This document shows positions 5,025 to 10,470 of a DNA stretch of 23,919 nucleotides, piece after piece (position 1 is the first letter of the stretch; every line of letters begins with the position of its first letter). The stretch is from positions 1 to 23,919 of IMG/VR virus record IMGVR_UViG_3300040958_000036; one strand, written 5' to 3'. A program made the translations under genes and the position numbers. The notes beneath the pieces were generated by a model. That model was not told the DNA's origin, did not search any database, and saw nothing but the letters and a program-made list of their open reading frames with translations. Source of the DNA: a virus.

Positions 5025-5306
5025 TCACGCGGCATGGCGGCGCTGAACCCGGTATCCCTGTTTTTGGGCGTAGCAGCGCACGGTTTCGCCCACCCGGATC
5101 AGGGTCTGGTCGATTGGTTCCGGCGCGGGTTTGGGCCGGTCGATCAGATGCTGCGGCCGCAGGCGCTGTGGGTCAAAGCCCTGCCCGCGCGCGGCCTTCA
5201 TTGCCGCCCAGGCGGTGGTGAACAGGTTCGGATCATCAATGTGATCTTCGGGCGATCCGGCAATCTGCTGGGCGTCGCGCAGCACGGTATTTGATTTATC
5301 TTGCAT
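5025..5306 (-). CDS. First gene of the leftward early operon, 93 aa, unknown
   Basis: Unrecognised. The ATG at 5306 (MQDKSNTVLRDAQQIAG) follows a perfect GGAGG site with a 5-nt spacer and lies about 30 nt after the predicted -10 of the leftward operator-controlled promoter, so it is the promoter-proximal early gene. In lambda this position belongs to N. The protein is basic and helical at the N terminus and ends in an Arg/Gln-rich tail (CYAQKQGYRVQRRHAA), compatible with RNA or DNA binding. An antitermination role is only an inference from position; the middle section (FDPQRLRPQHLIDRPKPAPE) is proline-rich. Confidence 0.68.
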   Translation of the reverse strand: MQDKSNTVLRDAQQIAGSPEDHIDDPNLFTTAWAAMKAARGQGFDPQRLRPQHLIDRPKPAPEPIDQTLIRVGETVRCYAQKQGYRVQRRHAA

Positions 5307-5333
5307 TCAATCCTCCATCGGTTGATGAGGGGG

Positions 5334-5361
5334 AATGTATAGACAAAAACTACTACGTCAA
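5334..5361 (-). promoter_or_regulatory. Leftward early promoter (PL-like) with operator spacer
   Basis: On the minus strand TTGACG (5361-5356) and TACATT (5339-5334) are separated by exactly 16 nt. Those 16 nt are precisely one copy of the operator TAGACAAAAACTACTA, so a bound repressor would occupy the polymerase site. The promoter lies about 30 nt before the gene at 5306. Confidence 0.65.
5340..5355. promoter_or_regulatory. Operator copy 1 (OL-like)
   Basis: Exact TAGACAAAAACTACTA. It fills the -35/-10 spacer of the leftward promoter. The same 16 bp recur at 5369-5384 and 6554-6569. Confidence 0.7.
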
Positions 5362-5368
5362 TACCTTT

Positions 5369-5384
5369 TAGACAAAAACTACTA
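5369..5384. promoter_or_regulatory. Operator copy 2 (OL-like, upstream)
   Basis: Exact TAGACAAAAACTACTA, starting 29 bp from copy 1 in the same orientation and lying just upstream of the leftward -35. The spacing of nearly three helical turns would permit cooperative binding on one face. Confidence 0.7.
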
Positions 5385-5390
5385 TTACCC

Positions 5391-5421
5391 GAGAATCGAA
5401 AACCCCGCACTGGGCGGGGTT
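5391..5421 (-). terminator. Rho-independent terminator of the membrane protein gene
   Basis: The stem AACCCCGC/GCGGGGTT (5401-5408/5414-5421) has a 5-nt loop. On the minus strand it is followed by TTTTCGATTCT. It lies 32 nt after the stop of the 5454-5960 gene and would insulate it from the leftward promoter region. The T-run is short, so strength may be moderate. Confidence 0.65.
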
Positions 5422-5453
5422 CGGATGGTTCGGTGTGTGTTTGCGGTAAGGGG

Positions 5454-5960
5454 TTATTCGCCAGCGGCCAGTTCGGCGGCGCGTTTTTCAGCGGCCAAAA
5501 TTGTCGGGTATCTGCCTTCGCCGTCGACCGATATTCCATCAGAATATTTGTGCAGTTCGTAGCCTTTGACCATGCGCAGAAAGCGGCCTTCTGCCTGCGG
5601 CTTTGCCGCGTATGGTTCTGGGCGAGCAGTCAGCGGCGTGTGATTCGGTGCGGAGATCGGCGGTTCCATCGGGGGGTGTCCCGTTTGGGTTTTCAAATTG
5701 GCGACGTGTTCCAGGATCTGGCTGGTGTTGATTGCGGTGGCTACCTGAGCCTGAACAAGTTGCGCAGCCAGGACTAGGCCTAATCCAATAGCTGCCCCGG
5801 CGGCGCCGGACATCAGAACTACGAGCGTGGATGCTCCGGGCGGGCTGTTGCCTGTATTTAGCATGAGGGCGGCGCCACCTATGGCGAGGGTGACGATCAG
5901 CCACCCTATCACCTCAATGATAGCGGCGAGCGCGCGAGCGGTGGTAAATGTCTGATTCAA
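5454..5960 (-). CDS. Two-helix membrane protein of the immunity region, 168 aa
   Basis: Unrecognised integral membrane protein. I choose a TTG start at 5960 (LNQTFTTARALAAII), because AAGGAG lies 7-8 nt before it. An ATG at 6002 would add 14 residues and has no good ribosome site. Two membrane spans are clear: about residues 11-34 (ALAAIIEVIGWLIVTLAIGG) and 45-68 (TLVVLMSGAAGAAIGLGLVL). A short coiled coil follows (VQAQVATAINTSQILEHVANL), then a Pro-rich linker and a small C-terminal domain (FLRMVKGYELHKYSDGISVD). It lies between the repressor gene and the leftward operators and so could be expressed in lysogens. Small membrane proteins here are often superinfection-exclusion factors, which is an inference. 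Confidence 0.75.
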   Translation of the reverse strand: MNQTFTTARALAAIIEVIGWLIVTLAIGGAALMLNTGNSPPGASTLVVLMSGAAGAAIGLGLVLAAQLVQAQVATAINTSQILEHVANLKTQTGHPPMEPPISAPNHTPLTARPEPYAAKPQAEGRFLRMVKGYELHKYSDGISVDGEGRYPTILAAEKRAAELAAGE

Positions 5961-6028
5961 ATGGGTTCTCCTTGTTTTGTGGTTCCGAACGCAGCCCTGC
6001 AACGGTTTAGAAAATGGCGCGAGTTCAG

Positions 6029-6056
6029 TTCACGGCACACCCTTATGACGTATAAT
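6029..6056 (+). promoter_or_regulatory. Possible rightward promoter antisense to the repressor gene
   Basis: A perfect TATAAT (6051-6056) is preceded after 16 nt by TTCACG (6029-6034). It points right, into the end of the repressor gene on the opposite strand. A minus-strand TTGACA (6061-6056) overlaps it and could serve the membrane protein gene, although no good -10 is seen there. The gap 5961-6133 otherwise holds only a short dyad (ACAAT/ATTGT). Confidence 0.35.
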
Positions 6057-6133
6057 GTCAAGATGAGACAATTTTAAGTATTGTGCCGGGAGGGTGGAGA
6101 ATAAAGGAAATTTAAACGTGACAGATCAGATGC

Positions 6134-6496
6134 TTATTCATTTTCTTCGGCGCCTTTTGGCTGAGACTGATCCGCAGCAGCAGCGAGACCTCGCCCGTAG
6201 CCTAGCAGCTCTTTCAGCAGGTGATCGGGTAGTTGCAGTGCTAGGTGAGCGATCTCTCGCTCTACGGGGTTTGTGGCCTCGCTCATAAATTCTTCCAGCG
6301 TCGTCCCTAGGGCGGCGCAGACCTTGCGCGCTGATTCCAGCGTGGGGCTCTTGCTATCACCGTTTAGCCAGTGGCGTATCGCAGCATTGCTTAGACCTGC
6401 CTTTACGGACAGGGATGCAGCAGTGATTTCTGGGTCACTGTCGATCCGCTGTTTCAGTCGGATCAGGAATGGTTCGATGATCTCATGGTCCTTCAT
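6134..6496 (-). CDS. XRE-family phage repressor (CI-like), short form
   Basis: Predicted DNA-binding repressor, 120 aa. An N-terminal helix-turn-helix of the XRE/Cro-CI type spans about residues 22-72 (ITAASLSVKAGLSNAAIRHW, then SPTLESARKVCAALGTTLEE). The C-terminal part is a short helix-rich tail (VEREIAHLALQLPDHLLKEL) ending in an acidic stretch. It lacks the S24 peptidase domain of lambda CI or LexA-type repressors, so RecA-stimulated self-cleavage is not expected and induction must work differently. It is divergent from the Cro-like gene at 6580, with operators and two palindromes between them, which supports the repressor call. A likely own promoter has -10 TATTAT at 6522-6517 on the minus strand. 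Confidence 0.85.
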   Translation of the reverse strand: MKDHEIIEPFLIRLKQRIDSDPEITAASLSVKAGLSNAAIRHWLNGDSKSPTLESARKVCAALGTTLEEFMSEATNPVEREIAHLALQLPDHLLKELLGYGRGLAAAADQSQPKGAEENE

Positions 6497-6503
6497 GACT
6501 GCA

Positions 6504-6538
6504 TTCTATCGTTAGAATAATACGACTTCCTTCGTATT
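6504..6538. promoter_or_regulatory. Two palindromes at the repressor's own promoter
   Basis: TTCTA/TAGAA (6504-6508/6513-6517, 4-nt spacer) and AATACGA/TCGTATT (6519-6525/6532-6538, 6-nt spacer) lie in tandem just upstream of the repressor start. On the minus strand a TATTAT -10 (6522-6517) lies at their junction. They look like operators for autoregulation and differ in sequence from the three 16-bp repeats. Confidence 0.5.
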
Positions 6539-6543
6539 GTTTG

Positions 6544-6573
6544 TTGACGGATGTAGACAAAAACTACTACCAG
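6544..6573 (+). promoter_or_regulatory. Rightward early promoter (PR-like) region
   Basis: TTGACG (6544-6549), the same hexamer as at the leftward promoter, is followed 4 nt later by the third operator copy, which fills the position where the -10 should lie. The -10 itself is poor (TACCAG or CTACCA), so the exact promoter is uncertain. The Cro-like gene starts at 6580, implying a very short leader. Confidence 0.45.
6554..6569. promoter_or_regulatory. Operator copy 3 (OR-like)
   Basis: Exact TAGACAAAAACTACTA, as at 5340 and 5369. Here the flanking base extends the dyad to GTAG-N7-CTAC (6553-6567). Relative to transcription its orientation is opposite to that at the leftward promoter. Confidence 0.7.
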
Positions 6574-6579
6574 TGAGCC

Positions 6580-6792
6580 ATGGAACAGTTCATGGCCAAT
6601 GTGCGCGCCTATGCGGCGCAGTTCGGGATATCCCCGTCGACCGTCATCCAGAAGGCTGGGGTCGGCGGTGGCGGCACCTGGGCGAAATGGGAAAGCGGAG
6701 ACGGCACCCCCACGCTGCGCACCGCTGATCGCCTGAAAGACTATATGAAGGCGAACCCGCCCGCTGCTGACCAAGCGGAGGACGCCGCATGA
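6580..6792 (+). CDS. Cro-like HTH protein, 70 aa
   Basis: Small DNA-binding protein. Residues 12-56 resemble a compact helix-turn-helix of the Cro/XRE type: AAQFGISPSTVIQKAG, then TWAKWESGDGTPTLRTADRL. The TWAKWE..G..P pattern fits the recognition part of XRE domains. It is the first gene rightward from the operator region and divergent from the repressor, the usual place for cro. The ATG at 6580 lacks a strong ribosome site; an in-frame ATG at 6592 (MANVRAY) is an alternative. Its stop overlaps the next start by 4 nt. Likely function: repress the lysogeny promoter during early lytic growth (inferred from family and position). Confidence 0.75.
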   Translation: MEQFMANVRAYAAQFGISPSTVIQKAGVGGGGTWAKWESGDGTPTLRTADRLKDYMKANPPAADQAEDAA

Positions 6793-7124
6793 GCCGCCCC
6801 ACGAAACGGCCCCGTCTGACCCTGATTGTAAACAATGATATTCCATGCGCTGACCCTAGCGCGGTCGGCTCTCAAAGCTCTTGGTCAAATCAGTTTGACC
6901 CCTACGCCCTAAAGGCCAGCGCGCCGGATCTATGGTCCAGTTATTTTCGCGCCCGGTTCAACAGCCCGCGCGAGGTGGCGCTGTTCTGCGATGTCAGTTT
7001 TCAAACCGCGCTGAATTGGTGGGGCGCAGTCACCGCCCCCGCCAGCCATATCGCGCTGCTGGTCATGCTGACAGACCCCGCCGCGCCCGGTTTCTTTGGT
7101 GCGCAGCTGGGGCAGGCGGCATGA
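6789..7124 (+). CDS. HTH-type phage regulatory protein, 111 aa
   Basis: Not assignable to a named gene. A helix-turn-helix-like segment occupies about residues 59-95 (SPREVALFCDVSFQTALNWW, then ASHIALLVML). This resembles the layout of proteins that follow cro in Rhodobacterales prophages. The first 40 residues are probably disordered, Ser/Pro-rich and basic at the start (SRPTKRPRLTLIV). It is translationally coupled to the Cro-like gene by an ATGA overlap. A lambda-cII-like role is possible by position only. Confidence 0.7.
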   Translation: MSRPTKRPRLTLIVNNDIPCADPSAVGSQSSWSNQFDPYALKASAPDLWSSYFRARFNSPREVALFCDVSFQTALNWWGAVTAPASHIALLVMLTDPAAPGFFGAQLGQAA

Positions 7125-7198
7125 GCGGCACCGAAAAAAATAGGGGTGGGTTTTCCGTCGCTCATGTCAATGGTGAGCGGGGGCAATGGCCTCTTTGC

Positions 7199-7567
7199 TC
7201 AATACCCGCAGGTCAGCGAAAAATATTGGTTTGTGCTCGGTGTAGCCATGGCATCCAGCCGGAATCGATCTCCGGTCATTCCGCCCCGGAAGTTCATGTA
7301 TCCGACATAGGCGCCGTAAGAGTTCTTGGCATTGACTTCACCGCAAACGAGTGTGGCCGCTGTTCCGTCGGAGTAGCTGTTCTTCAGTTTTCGGATATTT
7401 CGGAACTTGGCGGAATCTGGGTCTTTCAGGCCGCGAGCGGCAGTTTGCTTGATTGTGTTGATCTGGGTGTTCGAGAGCGTCAATCGCTCGGTGTGCGTTA
7501 TCGTGGGAATGCCTGCGCAGGCAGACGTGAGTGTGATGGCCGCGAGGGCTACAAAAATGGGTTTCAT
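7199..7567 (-). CDS. Lipoprotein moron on the opposite strand, 122 aa
   Basis: Predicted secreted lipoprotein. It has a Lys-start signal peptide (MKPIFVALAAITLTSAC) with the lipidated cysteine at C17 and Ala at +2, compatible with the outer membrane. The mature part has LKDPDSAKFRN (47-57) and VCGEVNAKNSYGAYVG (74-89). This motif pair is seen in small surface or periplasmic proteins of many Gram-negative prophages and chromosomes. C75 and C120 could form a disulphide. The ribosome site AAGGA precedes the ATG at 7567. A TTGACA (7626-7621, minus strand) may be its own -35, but no good -10 is visible. It is alone on the minus strand inside a rightward operon, the classic layout of a lysogenic-conversion moron; a role in exclusion or host surface change is inferred. 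Confidence 0.8.
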   Translation of the reverse strand: MKPIFVALAAITLTSACAGIPTITHTERLTLSNTQINTIKQTAARGLKDPDSAKFRNIRKLKNSYSDGTAATLVCGEVNAKNSYGAYVGYMNFRGGMTGDRFRLDAMATPSTNQYFSLTCGY

Positions 7568-7784
7568 AAAAATTCCTTAGATTGTGCTTTGGCGGAAAAC
7601 TCTGCCGTTTTGGTTGAGGTTGTCAAGGCAGCACTCAGAGGCACTGCAGGCGGCGGAGTGCCATCCGTCACCTCTGCCGACCGGGGGCAGGCATGCCTGC
7701 AAGTGGCCCCCAATCCCTCCCTGTCAAACTTGGGGCGTGTTGGCGCGAATTGTGCCGCGCGCCCCGCTTTTTTGGGGGTGTTTC
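7568..7784. other. Gap between the lipoprotein and HNH genes
   Basis: This 217-nt stretch has no supported gene. An open reading on the plus strand does continue from 7121 to 7792, but it is explained largely by being antisense to the lipoprotein gene. Its last part (PNPSLSNLGRVGANCAARPA) could be the remnant of an interrupted gene. The stretch contains the possible lipoprotein promoter and, at 7732-7773, a terminator-like structure. Confidence 0.4.
7732..7773 (+). terminator. Possible rightward terminator before the HNH gene
   Basis: GGGGCG (7732-7737) pairs with CGCCCC (7760-7765), or GGCGCG (7742-7747) with CGCGCC (7758-7763). Either is followed by GCTTTTTT. It would end rightward transcripts 12 nt before the HNH start unless antitermination operates. 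Confidence 0.5.
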
Positions 7785-8117
7785 ATGGGTGATCGCCGGG
7801 CTGAAATTGAGGCCAAAGTCAAGGCGCGCATCAATGAGGTTTGGTGCGAAAGCCTGCAAAGCCATTGTTGGGAATGGGCTGGTCCAACCTCGGGCAATGG
7901 GCGCGGTGGCGACTATGCTCGCATGTGTTTGGATGGTCAGACCGTAGCGGTGCATCGGGTGATGTTCACCAACGCCAATGGCTTCATTCCTGGCAAAAAG
8001 CAGATCGATCACAGGTGCCGCAACCGGCGCTGTGTGAACCCGGATCATCTGGATATGGTCACTCACAAGCAAAATCAAAGGCGCCGCGATGAAGCGATGC
8101 GGGTTGCAGCCGAATGA
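7785..8117 (+). CDS. Free-standing HNH endonuclease, 110 aa
   Basis: HNH-family nuclease of the small free-standing (homing-like) type. The start at 7785 gives MGDRRAEIEAKVKARINEVW. A CWEW segment and HRVMF motif lead into the core QIDHRCRNRRCVNPDHLDMV, with D75-H76, N85 and H88 as the probable catalytic triad and C78/C83 nearby. This pattern is typical of HNH_3-like nucleases that bind and nick specific DNA. It is distinct from the terminase-linked HNH at 11960. The next gene overlaps by 4 nt. A NUMOD1-like repeat protein lies one gene downstream, which is interesting because NUMOD domains normally accompany such nucleases. Confidence 0.85.
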   Translation: MGDRRAEIEAKVKARINEVWCESLQSHCWEWAGPTSGNGRGGDYARMCLDGQTVAVHRVMFTNANGFIPGKKQIDHRCRNRRCVNPDHLDMVTHKQNQRRRDEAMRVAAE

Positions 8118-8560
8118 CCGCGCTCCCCGTTCCTCTCTCGACGCAGCGGCTCCAGTTTCCTGCGCAGCCAGATTGGACATGGTTGCGGTGGCATTGGCAG
8201 CGCATGCCTTGCCTGCATGAGGGGGTGCCGTTGGCGGACATAGCGGCGCGCGAAAAGGATCAACTGGCCTGTTTGGCAACGCCCTATAGCTATTCAGAGG
8301 GTGGCCCGGTGCTGGGCGCGGATTGTGCCGGCGCATGGATGCAAGACCTCGCCACCGCCGGGGTCATGGCGATTTCGCCAGCGTTTCTGGCCGGTTGGGG
8401 TGGGCTCAAGGCCGCTCAGCCTGCGCCTGCTGTCCGGGTTAGTGCATGTGTGGTGGTTCCCCCTGCTGTCGGCTGGCAAGAGGCCCCCGATGTTTGGGCT
8501 GCTGTTTGCCTGGCGCTGGCGTCTGTCAAACCGGTCTATCTGGTGGAGGGCTGTGTGTGA
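8114..8560 (+). CDS. DUF1937-like protein, 148 aa
   Basis: The segment KDQLACLATPYSYSEGGPVL near residue 50 and WMQDLATAGVMAISPAFLAG resemble the start of the DUF1937 domain. That family is uncharacterised and structurally related to nucleoside 2-deoxyribosyltransferases. The N-terminal 45 residues (WTWLRWHWQRMPCLHEGVPL) are an unusual Trp-rich addition. The C terminus is short and hydrophobic (VKPVYLVEGCV). Catalytic residues cannot be confirmed, so enzyme activity on nucleosides or nucleotides is inference. It overlaps the upstream HNH gene by 4 nt and shares its last base (8560) with the ATG of the next gene, so it is translationally coupled on both sides. Confidence 0.65.
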   Translation: MTALPVPLSTQRLQFPAQPDWTWLRWHWQRMPCLHEGVPLADIAAREKDQLACLATPYSYSEGGPVLGADCAGAWMQDLATAGVMAISPAFLAGWGGLKAAQPAPAVRVSACVVVPPAVGWQEAPDVWAAVCLALASVKPVYLVEGCV

Positions 8561-9072
8561 TGGGTTCGCGGAAGTACCAAAACATTGTAATTCGTGGTGA
8601 GACATACCCGACGGTTCAGATGGCAGCGAAAGCTCTTTCCTTGACTGAGGGCACTATCTGTCGAGCGATCAAATTGGAGCGCCTTGATACCGTTGGGCTT
8701 GGCTGCGCGGCAGGGTGGCGAATGCCGATTTCAGTTCGAGGTACCGTTTATAAAAACTCATCCGAAGCCGCAGAGGTTCTCGGGGTTACACGATCTGCAA
8801 TTCATAATGCCCTGCACCATGGGCGGATCGATAAGGTTGGTTTGCCTAGTCCTAAAAGGAAGAAGGGTAAGCCATTTTCTGTCGGTGGATTGAGTTGGCC
8901 TTCTATGCGTTCGGCAAGTTTGGAGCTGGGATTTGGGCACCAATATGTGTTCAGGGCCTTCAAGTATAATCGGGTCGAGGCAAAGCATAAAATCCTTCTG
9001 GCAGTCATGAAATTGGCAAAAGAGCGCGGTGCTGTAGGATCTGAGGGCGGATCGATAAATGTCGTTACTTGA
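8560..9072 (+). CDS. Three-repeat NUMOD1-like DNA-binding protein, 170 aa
   Basis: Three tandem modules about 48 residues apart, each beginning with a beta turn and followed by a helix-turn-helix. Module 1 is near 11-46 (IRGETYPTVQMAAKALSL), module 2 near 59-94 (VRGTVYKNSSEAAEVLGV) and module 3 near 108-140 (VGGLSWPSMRSASLELGF). The Y/W-x(5)-A-A/S-x(2)-L pattern followed by ..I.RAIK or ..I.NALH matches the NUMOD1/IENR1 type of DNA-recognition module seen in homing endonucleases. No nuclease motif is present, so this looks like the DNA-binding part standing alone. The start at 8560 is set by the stop/start overlap TGATG. GC content is lower than that of neighbours, which fits recent acquisition. 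Function: sequence-specific DNA binding (inferred). Confidence 0.75.
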   Translation: MGSRKYQNIVIRGETYPTVQMAAKALSLTEGTICRAIKLERLDTVGLGCAAGWRMPISVRGTVYKNSSEAAEVLGVTRSAIHNALHHGRIDKVGLPSPKRKKGKPFSVGGLSWPSMRSASLELGFGHQYVFRAFKYNRVEAKHKILLAVMKLAKERGAVGSEGGSINVVT

Positions 9073-9694
9073 TGTTTCTACTTCGCTCGGCTCGCAGGGC
9101 CAGCCGCGCATGAAAGCCATCTGCGATGACTGTGAACGGGATGAGGTTTTTGCCAACCCGCGAGGGGATGAGGGCAAGGCTCGCAAGAAAATTCAACAGA
9201 TGGGGTGGGAAGTTGCCGGAAAATCCGAGCGATGCCCTGCCTGCAGGGCGAAGAGGAAGGCACAAAAAATGGCGGCAAGGAAACCTAAACCGGTCCCTGT
9301 GGCACCGGCATCTGATGCTCTGATGAGGCAGCCTACGCGAGCGCAACGGCGCGAGATCATGGGATTGCTTGAGGTCTCGTATGACGTTGAGGCCGAGCGC
9401 TATTCTGGTCATGAAACCGATGAGACGATCGCAACGGTTTTGAATGTTCTGCCAGGCTGGGTTTCGGCCATCCGCGAGGAATTCTTTGGTGCGGCGGGCG
9501 GGAATGACGAAATCGCTGCCTTGCAGAGTGGCTATGACGATTTGGCCGGGCGCGTTGCGGATCTTGTGTCGAAACTGGCTGAAGTATCGCAGCAGGCCTC
9601 AGACATTAGTGCACAGTTGACGGGCTTTGAGGGGCGCTTGTCCAAGGTTCAGAAGGCGGTTGGCGAGCGGGCCATGGCGAGGGCGCGCGGATGA
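9059..9694 (+). CDS. Zinc-ribbon / coiled-coil phage protein, 211 aa
   Basis: Three-part protein. Residues 20-66 form a likely zinc ribbon, C22-x2-C25 and C59-x2-C62. A basic linker (KRKAQKMAARKPKPVPV) follows. Residues 90-142 contain a helix-turn-helix-like segment (ETDETIATVLNVLPGWVSAI). Residues 150-203 are a heptad-rich coiled coil (LAGRVADLVSKLAEVSQQAS). The combination suggests a DNA-binding regulator that oligomerises; it is not a family I can name. The ATG at 9059 overlaps the upstream gene by 14 nt, and the stop overlaps the next start by 4 nt. Confidence 0.75.
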   Translation: MSLLDVSTSLGSQGQPRMKAICDDCERDEVFANPRGDEGKARKKIQQMGWEVAGKSERCPACRAKRKAQKMAARKPKPVPVAPASDALMRQPTRAQRREIMGLLEVSYDVEAERYSGHETDETIATVLNVLPGWVSAIREEFFGAAGGNDEIAALQSGYDDLAGRVADLVSKLAEVSQQASDISAQLTGFEGRLSKVQKAVGERAMARARG

Positions 9695-10305
9695 ATATCC
9701 AGGCCAATCATTTGCAGCCGGTCGATGCTTGCGAGTTTCCAGTATATCCGATTGAGGCGGGTGAGAGGCTGGAAAGCCACTACTTTGTTGAATTTCACTA
9801 TCAGCGCTGGTTGACAAGCGACACGCGGCTGCTGGCTGACCTTGAGGTTCGGTCAGTTTTCCTTGATCTAATCTGCCTTGCCCAAACGCAATCCCCGGTC
9901 GGCACGTTGCCAACCAATCCCAAGCTGCTGGCAAAGCTGGTCGGGCTATCGCAGGAAGTATTTGATGGGCTGTGCAAGCGCGAAGTCGGCCCGCTGCACA
10001 ATTGGGCACCATGCCTGTGTGATGGGGTTCAGCGGCTGCATCACCCCGTGGTGACCGAAATCGCTCTGAAGGCGGTCAATTCCAAAAAACGCAATGCGGC
10101 CGCCAATGCCAATGATCGCGAACGCAAACGCTTTGCCAGCATCCGAAAGATCCTTGTGCGCGATATTCCAGGCGGTGCCCGGTTTGCAGAGAGCCAGTCT
10201 ATGGTTGAGCAGATCAGTGGTTGGATAGAGGGCGAGTATCCTGGCGGCAGTTGCACGGTGACGCGGGTAAAGGAGGCGCTGAATGCCTTGTCCGCGCGTG
10301 AGTGA
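9691..10305 (+). CDS. DUF1376/DnaD-like replication protein candidate, 204 aa
   Basis: The first 100 residues (YFVEFHYQRWLTSDTRLL, then SVFLDLICLAQTQSPVGTLP and NPKLLAKLVGLSQEVFDGL) follow the winged-helix pattern of phage proteins in the DUF1376/YdaU group. Those proteins sit with replication genes and are usually treated as replication-initiation or loader partners. The middle is basic and Asn/Arg-rich (SKKRNAAANANDRERKRF). It lies in the lambda O position, immediately upstream of a repeat-rich gap that contains a perfect DnaA box, which strengthens the replication call. Overlap with the previous gene is 4 nt. Confidence 0.65.
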   Translation: MNIQANHLQPVDACEFPVYPIEAGERLESHYFVEFHYQRWLTSDTRLLADLEVRSVFLDLICLAQTQSPVGTLPTNPKLLAKLVGLSQEVFDGLCKREVGPLHNWAPCLCDGVQRLHHPVVTEIALKAVNSKKRNAAANANDRERKRFASIRKILVRDIPGGARFAESQSMVEQISGWIEGEYPGGSCTVTRVKEALNALSARE

Positions 10306-10462
10306 TTTTATTCCAGAAATCTTCCGCCGGAAGAAAACGGAATTCCGCCGGAAGATTTTGGAAGTTTTTTTTCTTCCAAAAAACGCGGTTCTGAAAGGAG
10401 AAGAGAAGAAAATGATAATGAAAAGATAACCGTTGGCGTGACGCAATTAGCCGGTTTCGGCT
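10306..10462. other. Candidate replication origin region
   Basis: This non-coding 157-nt gap contains two copies of TTCCGCCGGAAGA (10322-10334 and 10343-10355), 21 bp apart. They are nested in a long hairpin whose outer arms are AAATCTTCCG (10317-10326) and CGGAAGATTT (10349-10358). A second perfect hairpin follows, TTTTGGAAG/CTTCCAAAA (10356-10364/10373-10381), with an eight-T loop. Next comes an AT-rich purine run (10396-10434). The gap ends against TGTGGATAA (10462-10470), the exact reverse complement of the DnaA box TTATCCACA. Iteron-like repeats, AT-rich DNA and a DnaA box between two replication-position genes fit an origin; the T-loop hairpin could alternatively be a terminator. Confidence 0.5.
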
Positions 10463-10470
10463 GTGGATAA
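10462..10470 (-). promoter_or_regulatory. Perfect DnaA box overlapping a start codon
   Basis: TGTGGATAA on the plus strand is TTATCCACA on the minus strand, the consensus bacterial DnaA box. It covers the GTG start of the next gene, so DnaA binding could also affect that gene's expression. Confidence 0.55.

Noticed and set aside
4934-5035. Minus-strand 33-residue reading (MPRDLKPPRPGARP) overlapping the end of the 5025 gene
   Set aside because: Proline-rich, no ribosome site, and it runs through one of the hairpins; no support as a gene.
6094-6288. GTG-started plus-strand reading antisense to the repressor
   Set aside because: The purine-rich upstream region looks inviting, but the frame lies almost wholly inside the repressor gene; only the possible promoter is noted.
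10356-10383. Simple terminator after the 9691 gene
   Set aside because: The T8 lies in the loop, not after the stem, and the stem is AT-rich; together with the repeats and DnaA box an origin is a better reading, though a terminator is not excluded.
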